Under the pieces are notes generated by a model. That model was not told the DNA's origin. It saw only the letters and a list, made by a program, of their open reading frames with translations, and ran no database searches. A DNA stretch of 64,000 nucleotides from Methylophilus medardicus. Its GTDB lineage: Bacteria; Pseudomonadota; Gammaproteobacteria; Burkholderiales; Methylophilaceae. The position numbers and the translations under genes are program-made. Where the stretch lies: the NCBI RefSeq assembly GCF_006363955.1, contig NZ_CP040948.1, positions 1,178,001-1,242,000 on the forward strand. The letters run 5' to 3'. Position 1 is the stretch's first letter. The number at the start of each line of letters is the position of its first letter. This document shows positions 1 to 8,558 of this stretch, piece by piece.

Positions 1-30
1 CCATCGCTGGCTAGTTACGACCGTGATTAA
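1..30 (+). CDS. C-terminal end of an upstream gene (partial)
   Basis: Frame 1 is open from the window edge and ends at a TAA at 28-30, giving the tail PSLASYDRD. The next gene starts 23 bases later on the same strand, so a partner such as a sensor kinase for the response regulator would fit, but nine residues identify nothing. It may be chance open frame. Confidence 0.3.
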   Translation, partial: PSLASYDRD

Positions 31-53
31 CTTACTATAATTAAGGAAGAAGC

Positions 54-1469
54 GTGCTCTCACAACTTTCATCCACTACGGACAAATCAGTTTTTTTACC
101 GATAAAGAAAAAAGTGCTCTTGGTTGAGGACGAAGTTCTGTTTGCCAAAGCAGTGGTGAAACGGTTACAAAAAGCTGGTTTTGAGTGCGAGCACGCAGAA
201 TCCTTACAGGATGCCAGATTGCTGGTAAAACAATTTGAACCCGATATGGCGCTTTTGGATATGCGCCTGCCGGATGGCAATGGATTGGATTTATTAGCGG
301 ATTTCGTGGCAAAAAACATCAATACCATCGTCATGACTGCCTTTGGCGATGTGACCGATGCCGTCAACGCCATCAAAATGGGGGCGATTGATTATTTAAA
401 GAAACCGATTGATCTCGAAGAACTGTTATTGATCATTCAAAAGAATGAAAAAACCACGGATTTACAGGCTAGTCTCGATTATTCAAGGCAGCGTGATTCG
501 GTGGTGAATGATTCTGTGCAACTGATTGGTGAGAGTGCTGCCATGCAAAGTGTGCGTCAGCAAATCACCCGGATTGCACAATTAAGTGCGCTGAGTGATG
601 CGGTTCAGCCTACGGTGCTGATTACGGGTGAAACTGGCACCGGAAAAGATGTTGTTGCGCGTTATTTGCATGCGAGTTGTGCTAATCATGATAAGCCGTT
701 TGTGCATGTGGACTGTGCTTCGCTGCCTGCTGAGTTGATTGAGAGTGAGTTGTTTGGGCACGAAAAAGGGGCGTTTACCAATGCCGTCGCCTCGCGCCCA
801 GGTTTGATTGAGTCGGCCGAAGACGGCACATTGTTTTTGGATGAAATTGGCGAGTTACCATTGGGCTTACAGGCAAAATTGTTAAATGTGCTTGAACGTC
901 GCATGGTACGCCGATTAGGTTCGACCAAAGAGCGTCCGGTGCAAGCGCGAATTATCGCTGCGACCAATCGTGATTTATATCAAATGTCGAGTGAAGGGCG
1001 CTTTCGTTCTGACCTGTATTATCGGTTGAACGTGATTACGATGCAGATGCCGCCCTTGCGTGACCGTGGTCAAGATGTGTTGTTATTGGCTAATTATTTT
1101 AGGCAATTGACTGAAAAACGCTATGCCTTGCCACACCATGAGTTTAGTACGCTGGCACTGATGGCGATCCAAAAATATCATTGGCCTGGCAATGTGCGTG
1201 AAATGCGCCATCAAATCAGCCGGGCGGTGTTGATGTGTACACAGCCAATGATTTCAGAGCATGATTTAGGTTTGCCGCAAATGGCGGCAGCGAGCGCGAG
1301 TGTTTCTATGCAGGGCGAAACGCAAGTGACGTTAGACGATGCGGAAAAAGCCATGTTGTTGAATGCCCTTGAGCAATCGCGACACAATGTCTCAAAGGCC
1401 GCACGGTTACTGGGGATTACTCGGATGACCATGCGCTACCGCATGGATAAACATGGAATCTCGGTATAA
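54..1469 (+). CDS. NtrC-family sigma-54-type response regulator with GAFTNA loop
   Basis: Three-domain response regulator of 471 residues. The receiver (about 18-130) has the acidic pair E25/D26, phospho-acceptor D69, T95 and the KKP motif at 116-118. The AAA+ domain (about 155-390) has Walker A GETGTGKD at 192-199 and Walker B LFLDE near 260-264. A Fis-type helix-turn-helix ends the protein (SKAARLLGITRMTMRYRM). The start is GTG, with AAGGAAG 4-11 bases upstream. Members of this family remodel sigma-54 RNA polymerase through the GAFTGA loop. Here that loop reads GAFTNA (239-244), so the second glycine is Asn. The cognate kinase is probably just upstream, outside the window. Targets cannot be told from the sequence. 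Confidence 0.93.
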   Translation: MLSQLSSTTDKSVFLPIKKKVLLVEDEVLFAKAVVKRLQKAGFECEHAESLQDARLLVKQFEPDMALLDMRLPDGNGLDLLADFVAKNINTIVMTAFGDVTDAVNAIKMGAIDYLKKPIDLEELLLIIQKNEKTTDLQASLDYSRQRDSVVNDSVQLIGESAAMQSVRQQITRIAQLSALSDAVQPTVLITGETGTGKDVVARYLHASCANHDKPFVHVDCASLPAELIESELFGHEKGAFTNAVASRPGLIESAEDGTLFLDEIGELPLGLQAKLLNVLERRMVRRLGSTKERPVQARIIAATNRDLYQMSSEGRFRSDLYYRLNVITMQMPPLRDRGQDVLLLANYFRQLTEKRYALPHHEFSTLALMAIQKYHWPGNVREMRHQISRAVLMCTQPMISEHDLGLPQMAAASASVSMQGETQVTLDDAEKAMLLNALEQSRHNVSKAARLLGITRMTMRYRMDKHGISV

Positions 1470-1479
1470 ACGCAAATTA

Positions 1480-1505
1480 AACCTCGCTCAAGCGAGGTTT
1501 TTTGT
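1480..1505 (+). terminator. Rho-independent terminator after the response regulator
   Basis: The stem AAACCTCGCT / AGCGAGGTTT is followed by a run of Ts, eleven bases after the stop codon. Confidence 0.9.
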
Positions 1506-1536
1506 TTGTGTTTGCTAGGGAAGATGTGGTCTGCTT

Positions 1537-1550
1537 GTGACATAAATCAA
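1537..1550 (+). promoter_or_regulatory. Possible CRP/FNR-family site upstream of purT
   Basis: GTGACATAAATCAA has a full right half (ATCAA) and a 3/5 left half of the FNR pattern TTGAT-N4-ATCAA; TGTGA one base to the left is a CRP-type half. It lies about 63-76 bases before the purT start. One good half-site is weak evidence. Confidence 0.22.
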
Positions 1551-1612
1551 GCACGATCAGCCGTCAGCGAAATTGCCCATGGTATCATTGCGTTTTTACT
1601 GTGGAGCGAAAA

Positions 1613-2809
1613 ATGATTGGGACCCCGTTGAGCGCAAATGCCACCAAGGTGATGCTACTAGGGAGTGGTGAGCTTGGTAAAGAGGTGATTATTGCCTTGC
1701 AGCGTTTAGGGGTCGAGGTCATTGCGGTAGACCGCTACGCAAATGCGCCAGGGCATCAGGTGGCGCATCATGCATACACTATCGATATGACGGATGCAGC
1801 GGCATTAAAAGCACTCGTGCATGAAGTAAAGCCGCACTATATCGTTCCAGAAATCGAGGCGCTCAACACCGAGGCATTGGCTGAGATTGAGGCCAGTGGC
1901 GTGACGGTAGTGCCTACGGTGCGCGCGGTGCAGTTGACCATGAATCGCGAAGGGATTCGTCGGCTAGCCGCTGAAGAATTGGCGTTGCCGACTTCGCCTT
2001 ATGCCTTTGCCCGCTCTGAAGCTGAGTTGCAGGCCGCCATTGACGGTGGCATTGGGTATCCCTGTTTTATCAAACCTACCATGTCATCCTCTGGGAAAGG
2101 CCAATCCCGTATTACTGACGCCTCTGAGGTGAACGCTGCTTGGGCGTATGCTGCCAGTGGTGGCCGTGTCAATCAAGGCGTGGTGATAGTCGAGGGCCAA
2201 ATTGATTTTGATTATGAAATCACCTTGTTGACCGTGCGGGCCAACAATGCGGATGGTCAGATCGCGACTTACTTCTGCGCGCCGATTGGCCATGTGCAAA
2301 AGCAGGGCGATTATGTCGAAAGTTGGCAGCCACAAGCGATGCATCCACAAGCGCTCATCAATGCGCAAACGATCGCTAAAAAAGTCACCGATGCCTTGGG
2401 CGGTCAGGGCTTATTTGGTGTTGAGCTATTTGTAAAAGGCGAGCAAGTCTGGTTCTCTGAAGTCAGTCCACGTCCGCATGATACCGGCATGGTGACGATG
2501 TGTACCCAGCGCCTGAATGAGTTTGAACTGCATGCACGGGCCATTCTCGGTTTGCCGGTGGATGTTGCCCAGCGAGAAGTCGGCGCTAGTGCCGTGATTT
2601 ATGGCGGTGCGGACACACATGCGCTGGAATATCACGGATTAGAAGCTGCAATGTCTGTACCAAACAGCGACATTCGTTTGTTTGGCAAGCCTGAGTCTTT
2701 TGTGCGCCGCCGCATGGGGGTGGCCTTGGCCACGGCAGCGGATGTGGATACCGCGCGCGACCTCGCCAAACAAGCAGCTGCTCGCGTCACGCCAACAAAA
2801 AGTGCGTAA
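1613..2809 (+). CDS. purT: Formate-dependent phosphoribosylglycinamide formyltransferase PurT
   Basis: ATP-grasp enzyme of purine synthesis. It makes formyl-GAR from GAR, formate and ATP without a folate donor. The N-terminal [11 protein letters not shown] nucleotide-fold loop, the central [17 protein letters not shown]-grasp loop and the [26 protein letters not shown] metal/ATP region are all present. The length of 398 residues is normal. An in-frame GTG lies 12 bases upstream, but GGAG at 1603-1606 sits correctly for the ATG at 1613, so that ATG was chosen. The gene ends five bases before a haemoglobin gene and is probably co-transcribed with it. In a methylotroph, formate is an abundant intermediate of formaldehyde oxidation, so PurT gives it a direct route into purines (inference). 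Confidence 0.97.
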   Translation: MIGTPLSANATKVMLLGSGELGKEVIIALQRLGVEVIAVDRYANAPGHQVAHHAYTIDMTDAAALKALVHEVKPHYIVPEIEALNTEALAEIEASGVTVVPTVRAVQLTMNREGIRRLAAEELALPTSPYAFARSEAELQAAIDGGIGYPCFIKPTMSSSGKGQSRITDASEVNAAWAYAASGGRVNQGVVIVEGQIDFDYEITLLTVRANNADGQIATYFCAPIGHVQKQGDYVESWQPQAMHPQALINAQTIAKKVTDALGGQGLFGVELFVKGEQVWFSEVSPRPHDTGMVTMCTQRLNEFELHARAILGLPVDVAQREVGASAVIYGGADTHALEYHGLEAAMSVPNSDIRLFGKPESFVRRRMGVALATAADVDTARDLAKQAAARVTPTKSA

Positions 2810-2814
2810 TCCAT

Positions 2815-3243
2815 ATGGCATTGGGTGATATACAAGAGCCAAACGCGGCCAAACAATCGTTGTTTGATTGGTTGGGCGGGGAAGCAAAAGGCACTGAGGT
2901 CATTCGTGAACTGGTGGAGACCTTTTATGACATCATGGATAGCGATCCAAAAGCCGCAGGCTTACGCGCGATCCATCAGGCTGATCTCACTGAAGCCCGT
3001 GAAAAGCTGTTTATGTTTTTAAGTGGTTGGACGGGTGGGCCGCAGTTATATGTTGAGCGCTATGGACATCCCCGTTTGCGCGCACGACATATGCCGTTTC
3101 AGATTGGCGAGTCAGAGCGTGATCAATGGATGTATTGCATGATTAAAGCCATGCATACGCTTGAATTTGAAGAGACGTTGATGCGACATATCGCTAACCA
3201 GCTTTATGGTGTGGCAGATTTTATGCGGAATCGTGAAGGATAG
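2815..3243 (+). CDS. Group II truncated haemoglobin
   Basis: 142-residue 2-over-2 globin. The B10 Tyr region (VETFYDIM, Y38), the proximal F8 His (H92 in RARHMPFQIG) and the G8 Trp typical of group II (W105 in RDQWMYCM) are all recognisable. Proteins of this group bind O2 or NO and are linked to NO detoxification or redox chemistry. Their exact role in this family is not established. The ATG is five bases after the purT stop and has no clear Shine-Dalgarno sequence, so translation is probably coupled to purT. A strong terminator follows. Confidence 0.93.
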   Translation: MALGDIQEPNAAKQSLFDWLGGEAKGTEVIRELVETFYDIMDSDPKAAGLRAIHQADLTEAREKLFMFLSGWTGGPQLYVERYGHPRLRARHMPFQIGESERDQWMYCMIKAMHTLEFEETLMRHIANQLYGVADFMRNREG

Positions 3244-3246
3244 TCG

Positions 3247-3277
3247 AAAAAAAAGCCCCAGTCATGGGGCTTTTTTA
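3247..3277. terminator. Bidirectional terminator between trHb and the helicase operon
   Basis: The stem AAGCCCCA / TGGGGCTT is flanked by A and T runs on both sides. It can end the purT-trHb transcript and the convergent helicase transcript. Confidence 0.9.
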
Positions 3278-3298
3278 TGGTCACTTGGTGCTGATTGC

Positions 3299-4738
3299 TT
3301 AGGTTAATTCCGAATTGCCAGTAGGCTGACTATCGGTGTTGCTAGCTAATTTCGGCGTTGCACGTCTGGCTTGTTGACGAGTTTGCGGTGAGGCTTTAAA
3401 TCCAAAACCACCCAGTAGGGCAGCAACGACTTGTCGCTTGGCACTCGATGGCTTGGCCAGGGCCTCTTTTTGAACTGCGACTGCCGCTGCTGGCTGGTAT
3501 GGTTGCTGAAACCATCCATCCTCGCCACGTGCAGGCTTAGTGGTGCGTGGTCGGTTATTGCTGCTGTTGCTGCTGTTGTTGCTATTGTTGATGAGGCCTT
3601 TTTCTTTTGGAATCTGCTTTTTAATCAACTTTTCAATGTCGGCGAAGTATTTGGTTTCATCCTCGTCGATTAATGAAATCGCAATGCCTTTGGCGCCCGC
3701 ACGGCCAGTACGGCCAATACGATGCACATAGTCTTCAGGTGCCGTAGATATTTCATAATTCACCACCAGGGGTAAATCCGTAATATCTAAGCCACGCGCC
3801 GCGACATCGGTTGCTACTAAAGCGTTGATCGTGCCCGCTTTAAAAGCATCCAGCGCTTCAATCCGCTCTTTTTGTGTTTTATCACCGTGAATAGCACTGC
3901 ATGGAATATGGTCACGTTCTAAGGCGCGAGCCAGCTTGCTGGCAGACAGCTTGGTTTTGGTGAACACAATCACTTGCTGATTCGCGTAGTGCTTTAACAA
4001 CTGCACCAAAAAACGTTGCTTTTGATCACTGTTAACTAGATACGCTTTTTGCTCCACGTTCTCGTTGGTCGCATTGCTGCGAGCCACTTCAATTAAGGTG
4101 GGGTTGTTTAAAAAGGCATCCGCCAGTTTTTTAATCTCGTCCGAAAACGTCGCTGAAAACATCAGGTTTTGACGTTGCTTAGGTAGCAAAGCCAAAATGC
4201 GTTTCAAGTCTGGCATAAAACCCATATCCAGCATACGGTCAGCTTCGTCTAGCACCAAAAACTGCACTTGGCTTAAGGACAGGGTTTTTTGCTCGACATG
4301 GTCCAGCAGCCGACCAGGAGTTGCAACCAAAATTTCAACACCCGTTTTTAAAATAGGGGTTTGTGTTTTGATATCGACGCCGCCATACACCACCAAACTG
4401 CGCAAAGGCGTGTGCTTGGCATAGGTTTTGATATTGTCATACACCTGAATCGCCAGCTCACGCGTGGGCGCCAGCACCAGCGCCCGGATCGGGTGCTTCG
4501 CTGGCGAAGTGCTAGTACTTGCGAGTGGCAAAAGGGTATGTAAGATCGGCAAGGAAAACGCTGCCGTTTTACCGGTTCCTGTTTGTGCGCCTGCCATCAA
4601 GTCCATGCGCTGCAAAGCGAGCGGAATGGCCTGCGCCTGAATGGGCGTGGGTGTCGTATAGCCAGACTCATCAATTGCTTTTAACAGCGGCTCGGCGAGG
4701 CCGAGCGACCGAAAATCTACTATGGTTTGCTCAGACAT
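3299..4738 (-). CDS. rhlE: DEAD-box RNA helicase, RhlE type
   Basis: 479-residue ATP-dependent RNA helicase. The motifs appear in order: Q motif TTPTPIQAQAIP, I AQTGTGKT, Ia PTRELAIQ, Ib TPGR, II DEAD, III SAT, and VI HRIGRTGRAG. The helicase core ends near residue 375. An Asn/Ser-rich linker, NNSNNSSNSSNN, encoded by trinucleotide repeats (about 3556-3593) follows, and then a basic tail. This is the second gene of a two-helicase operon, nine bases after the upstream helicase. RhlE-type proteins act in ribosome assembly and RNA turnover. The paralogue naming is approximate. Confidence 0.9.
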   Translation of the reverse strand: MSEQTIVDFRSLGLAEPLLKAIDESGYTTPTPIQAQAIPLALQRMDLMAGAQTGTGKTAAFSLPILHTLLPLASTSTSPAKHPIRALVLAPTRELAIQVYDNIKTYAKHTPLRSLVVYGGVDIKTQTPILKTGVEILVATPGRLLDHVEQKTLSLSQVQFLVLDEADRMLDMGFMPDLKRILALLPKQRQNLMFSATFSDEIKKLADAFLNNPTLIEVARSNATNENVEQKAYLVNSDQKQRFLVQLLKHYANQQVIVFTKTKLSASKLARALERDHIPCSAIHGDKTQKERIEALDAFKAGTINALVATDVAARGLDITDLPLVVNYEISTAPEDYVHRIGRTGRAGAKGIAISLIDEDETKYFADIEKLIKKQIPKEKGLINNSNNSSNSSNNRPRTTKPARGEDGWFQQPYQPAAAVAVQKEALAKPSSAKRQVVAALLGGFGFKASPQTRQQARRATPKLASNTDSQPTGNSELT

Positions 4739-4747
4739 AGGCTCGAC

Positions 4748-6310
4748 TTAGGCAAATGAACGAGGGCGTTTGGCACCACCTGCGTCACCAAAGGACTTGC
4801 CTGCCGGACGCGGTTTGTTGTTGCTGCGAGGTGCGTTGGGATTGCCAAAACGCTCTTGGCTGTTCGCTGCTGGACGTGGGCGGCGTTGGCCAAATTCGTC
4901 AGCAAGCGCACGGGCGAATTGAAAGTCTGTGTCTTTGTTGTAGCTCTTGCTGTTCCCGTTCACTTCTTTGTCCTGCTTTTGCTCGGTAACGCGTGGTGTG
5001 CGCGGCTTGTTTTCTTGGGCACCGCGGTTGTTATCACGGCCACCTTCACGGGCGACACGTTCACCAAACGATTTGTTTTGACCTGGGCGATCATCGCGAC
5101 GGAAACCGCCTTTGGCTTGTGGTTTGCCCGTGCGTTTGCCACCACGTTTGTCACCACCATCATCCATACGCACTGCGCGTTTTGGTTCAAAACCTGCAAT
5201 CACTTCAGCTTGCAATTTTTGACCGGTGTATTGCTCAATCTTGCGCAGTAAATGACGATCCGCGTTAGAAGCGAATGAGATTGCGACGCCAGTGTTGTTC
5301 GCCCGGCCGGTACGACCGATACGGTGCACATAGTCTTCTGCAAATTTCGGCAGGTCATAATTAATAACATGTGAAATGCCTTGTACGTCGATACCGCGCG
5401 CTGCAACATCTGTTGCAACCAATACTTTAACGTCACCATGGCGCAGTTTGGTCAGCGTGCGGTTACGCGCACCTTGTGTCATGTCGCCATGTAACGCTGC
5501 CGTGCTGTGGCCCGCAGCATACAAGTCTTCTGCCAATAAATCGGCATGGCGCTTGGTGCTAGTGAAAATAATGGTTTGGTTCACATCCGGTGCAATCAGT
5601 AGGTGTTCTAACAATTTATTTTTGTGGTTCATGTCATCCACAAAGTGCAAACGTTGTTCGATGTTTGCGTGTTTTTCTTTTTGGCCGGCCACTTGAATCG
5701 TCAAAGGGTTACGCAAGAAACGCTTGCCGATATCCATGATGCCATCGAGCGTTGCCGAGAACAGCAATGTCTGACGGTCAGCAGGTAAAGCGTCACAAAT
5801 ACGCTCAACATCTGGCATGAAGCCCATGTCCAGCATACGGTCAGCTTCGTCCAACACTAACATTTGCAAGCGGCTCAGATCAATACGACCACGATCCAGG
5901 TGATCAATGAAACGGCCTGGGGTCGCAACCAGAATGTCTAAAGGTTGTGACAACAGTTTGTTTTGCAAAGGATAGGGCATGCCGCCAACAATACTGATAC
6001 AACGTGCACGTAAGAATTTGCCGTATTTACGAGCGGCTTCGTTCACTTGTGCAGCCAGTTCACGGGTAGGAGTCAACACCAAGATGCGTGGACCACGGCT
6101 GCGAACCGGGTGTGGGGTTGCCAGCAAGTTAAGTGCGGGTAAAGTAAAGGCAGCCGTTTTGCCGGTGCCAGTTTGTGCAGAAGCCATGATGTCACGGCCT
6201 TGCAAAGCTTCAGGAATCGATTGTGCCTGAATCGCTGTTGGGTTTTCATAGCCTGCGTCGGTCAGTGCGCGCAAAATGGAAGGATCAAGATTTAAATCAG
6301 CAAAAGACAA
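4748..6310 (-). CDS. DEAD-box RNA helicase with basic Gly/Arg-rich tail
   Basis: 520-residue helicase with the same motif set (AQTGTGKT, PTRELAAQ, TPGR, DEAD, SAT, HRIGRTGRA). The core ends near residue 375. A long basic, low-complexity tail of about 140 residues (KRGGKRTGKPQAK, GGFRRDDRPGQ) probably binds RNA. The start codon is TTG, supported by AAAGGGA seven bases upstream and by the family N-terminus (SFADLNLDP). It is the first gene of the operon and carries a leader of nearly 300 nt with several stem-loops, suggesting cold or RNA-structure control. It could be labelled RhlE or SrmB type; I leave the symbol open. Confidence 0.93.
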   Translation of the reverse strand: MSFADLNLDPSILRALTDAGYENPTAIQAQSIPEALQGRDIMASAQTGTGKTAAFTLPALNLLATPHPVRSRGPRILVLTPTRELAAQVNEAARKYGKFLRARCISIVGGMPYPLQNKLLSQPLDILVATPGRFIDHLDRGRIDLSRLQMLVLDEADRMLDMGFMPDVERICDALPADRQTLLFSATLDGIMDIGKRFLRNPLTIQVAGQKEKHANIEQRLHFVDDMNHKNKLLEHLLIAPDVNQTIIFTSTKRHADLLAEDLYAAGHSTAALHGDMTQGARNRTLTKLRHGDVKVLVATDVAARGIDVQGISHVINYDLPKFAEDYVHRIGRTGRANNTGVAISFASNADRHLLRKIEQYTGQKLQAEVIAGFEPKRAVRMDDGGDKRGGKRTGKPQAKGGFRRDDRPGQNKSFGERVAREGGRDNNRGAQENKPRTPRVTEQKQDKEVNGNSKSYNKDTDFQFARALADEFGQRRPRPAANSQERFGNPNAPRSNNKPRPAGKSFGDAGGAKRPRSFA

Positions 6311-6605
6311 GGAATGTCCCTTTCGTCAACAATTAAAAAGGGCGCTAGTAAAGCAAAAGCATAGCCAATAACCTCGCACAACACTTAGTTTAAGTGTGAA
6401 GCAATATTTATTTAGCCAAAGCAACATTCACAGGGAATTGCTTTTACCGGCGCTTGGGCATAGCCACTAACCGATAAAAGAAGATGATGTCATCAATACG
6501 TCATCTAAAGATAGTAACCTCAAAATTTCGCGAGTTACTGACAGGTCAGGGCAATGAATTTAAAACAAGATTGCCAGTGATTTGAACCAGCAGTGTTTTA
6601 AGTTG
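6311..6605 (-). promoter_or_regulatory. Long structured 5' leader of the helicase operon
   Basis: No gene lies between the helicase start and typA (about 380 bases). On the helicase strand the predicted transcript has about 290 untranslated bases. Dyads in it include ACACTTA/TAAGTGT (about 6381-6398), CTTTTACCGG/CCGATAAAAG (about 6440-6481, one mismatch) and AGATGA/TCATCT (about 6482-6506, enclosing a TGATGTCATCA palindrome). Long leaders of this kind are known for cold-induced helicase genes; the function here is inferred. Confidence 0.45.
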
Positions 6606-6610
6606 CTCGC

Positions 6611-6638
6611 AGTATAGCCATTTTATTTTAAAAGTCAA
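6611..6638 (-). promoter_or_regulatory. Promoter of the helicase operon
   Basis: On the minus strand, TTGACT (6638-6633), a 16-base spacer and TATACT (6616-6611) form a good sigma-70 promoter. Transcription would start near 6604. Confidence 0.6.
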
Positions 6639-6653
6639 ACATTTAATTGATTT

Positions 6654-6663
6654 GTGATAAAAT
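6654..6663 (+). promoter_or_regulatory. Candidate typA promoter -10
   Basis: TAAAAT at 6658-6663 is preceded by TG at 6655-6656 and lies about 30 bases before the typA start. The matching -35 region is poor and overlaps the divergent helicase -35, so the two promoters probably compete. Confidence 0.4.
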
Positions 6664-6693
6664 CGCGCCCTTTCCAAACAGATGGCAGTTCAC

Positions 6694-8502
6694 ATGGCAC
6701 GCAACCTCAGAAATATCGCAATTATCGCGCACGTTGACCACGGTAAAACAACCATGGTCGACAAATTACTCCAACAGTCAGGTACTTTTGCCTCTCATCA
6801 AGCGATGACTGAGCGTGTCATGGACAGCAACGACCTAGAAAAAGAGCGTGGCATTACCATTTTGGCCAAAAATACCGCCTTAACTTATGAAGGTACGCAC
6901 ATTAACATCGTCGATACCCCGGGCCATGCGGACTTTGGTGGCGAGGTAGAGCGTGTTTTAGGTATGGTGGACGGCGTGTTGTTGCTGGTTGACGCGGTAG
7001 ACGGCCCGATGCCACAAACCCGCTTTGTGACTAAAAAAGCCTTGGCATTGGGTTTAAAGCCCATTGTAGTGATTAATAAGGTTGACCGTCCGAGTGCACG
7101 CCCTGATTGGGTCATTAATCATACGTTTGACTTGTTTGCCAACCTCGGCGCGACAGATGAACAGCTAGATTTCCCAGTAGTTTATGCCTCTGCGCTCAAT
7201 GGTTTTGCAACGCTCGACATGAACACCCCCTCGGATAACATGCGTGCGCTGTTTGAAACCATCCTAAGCCATGTCGAGCCACCAAAGGGCGATAGCGATG
7301 CCCCGTTGCAATTGCAAATTTCAGCACTTGATTACTCTACTTATACTGGCCGCCTAGGCGTTGGTCGTGTAACTAACGGTCGTATCAAACCAGGCCAAGT
7401 GGTTGCCGTGATGCGCGAAGATGAACAAGTCGCGCAAGGCCGTATTAACCAAGTGCTTGGTTTCAAAGGCTTGGATCGCGTGCCGGTTGAAGAGGCCGAA
7501 GCAGGGGATATCGTGATTATTTCCGGTATCGAAGAAATCGGCATCGGCTTCACTATCTGTGACCGCGATAAGCCGGTTGGCTTGCCGCATTTGGGCGTAG
7601 ATGAGCCGACATTGACCATGGACTTTATGGTCAACACCTCACCATTGGCTGGTACGGAAGGCAAGTTCATTACTTCACGTCAAATTCGTGACCGTTTAAC
7701 TAAAGAGTTGTTAGTGAACGTGGCATTGCGGGTTGAAGACACTGAAGATACGGACGTATTCCGTGTTTCTGGTCGTGGTGAGTTGCACCTGACCATTCTG
7801 CTGGAAAACATGCGTCGTGAAGGGTTTGAAATTGCAGTTGGTAAACCACGCGTGGTTTTCAGAGAAATCAATGGCGAAAGATGCGAGCCTTATGAAATTT
7901 TGACCGTGGACTTGGAAGATGAAAACCAAGGTGCGGTCATGGAGGAGTTGGGTCGTCGTCGTGGTGAAATGAGCAATATGGAGTCCGACGGTAATGGTCG
8001 TACTCGCCTAGAATACCGTATTCCGGCGCGTGGTCTGATTGGTTTTCAAGGCGAGTTTTTGACACTCACCCGCGGCACTGGCTTGATGGCGCACATCTTT
8101 GATGAATATGCACCGGTCAAAGCAGACATGCCAGGCCGCCGTAACGGTGTGTTGATTTCAGCTGAACAAGGTGAAGCGGTTGCCTATGCATTATGGAAAC
8201 TGCAAGATCGCGGTAAGATGTTTTCAAGCCCAGGGGATAGATTGTACGAAGGTATGATTATTGGTATTCACAGCCGCGACAACGATCTCGTCGTTAACCC
8301 AATCAAGGGTAAGCAACTCACCAACGTGCGCGCATCCGGCACGGACGAGGCGGTTCGATTGATTCCGCCCGTTTCATTAAGTCTTGAAAGCGCGGTTGAA
8401 TTCATTGATGATGATGAGTTAGTTGAAATCACGCCTAAAACGATACGCTTACGCAAGCGCTACCTGCTGGAGCATGAGCGTAAACGGGCCTCTAAGGACT
8501 AA
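6694..8502 (+). CDS. typA: Translational GTPase TypA/BipA
   Basis: Ribosome-associated GTPase of the EF-G superfamily, involved in 50S assembly and stress adaptation. The G motifs are clear: G1 AHVDHGKT, the G2 threonine region RGITI, G3 DTPGHADF, G4 NKVD, G5 SALNG. Domain II, the EF-G-like domains and the TypA-specific C-terminus ([18 protein letters not shown]) follow. There are 602 residues from this ATG. An in-frame ATG at 6682 would add four residues. I chose 6694 because the family begins directly with the [14 protein letters not shown] segment. Neither start has a strong Shine-Dalgarno sequence. The gene is monocistronic, with a terminator right behind it. Confidence 0.96.
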   Translation: MARNLRNIAIIAHVDHGKTTMVDKLLQQSGTFASHQAMTERVMDSNDLEKERGITILAKNTALTYEGTHINIVDTPGHADFGGEVERVLGMVDGVLLLVDAVDGPMPQTRFVTKKALALGLKPIVVINKVDRPSARPDWVINHTFDLFANLGATDEQLDFPVVYASALNGFATLDMNTPSDNMRALFETILSHVEPPKGDSDAPLQLQISALDYSTYTGRLGVGRVTNGRIKPGQVVAVMREDEQVAQGRINQVLGFKGLDRVPVEEAEAGDIVIISGIEEIGIGFTICDRDKPVGLPHLGVDEPTLTMDFMVNTSPLAGTEGKFITSRQIRDRLTKELLVNVALRVEDTEDTDVFRVSGRGELHLTILLENMRREGFEIAVGKPRVVFREINGERCEPYEILTVDLEDENQGAVMEELGRRRGEMSNMESDGNGRTRLEYRIPARGLIGFQGEFLTLTRGTGLMAHIFDEYAPVKADMPGRRNGVLISAEQGEAVAYALWKLQDRGKMFSSPGDRLYEGMIIGIHSRDNDLVVNPIKGKQLTNVRASGTDEAVRLIPPVSLSLESAVEFIDDDELVEITPKTIRLRKRYLLEHERKRASKD

Positions 8503-8512
8503 TATTCAACTA

Positions 8513-8542
8513 AAAAACGCCAGTCAATACTGGCGTTTTTTA
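8513..8542. terminator. Terminator between typA and the NlpE-like gene
   Basis: The stem AAAACGCCAG / CTGGCGTTTT has A and T runs on both sides. It can serve both convergent genes. Confidence 0.9.
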
Positions 8543-8558
8543 TTTCTTGATCCATATT

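Noticed and set aside
4856-5251. A 131-codon open frame antisense to the second helicase
   Set aside because: It lies wholly over the Gly/Arg-rich helicase tail, whose codon pattern leaves the reverse frames open. No start signal supports it.
4748-6310. A longer ATG start for the second helicase
   Set aside because: No in-frame ATG lies upstream before a stop. The TTG with AAAGGGA at seven bases and the family N-terminus fit better.
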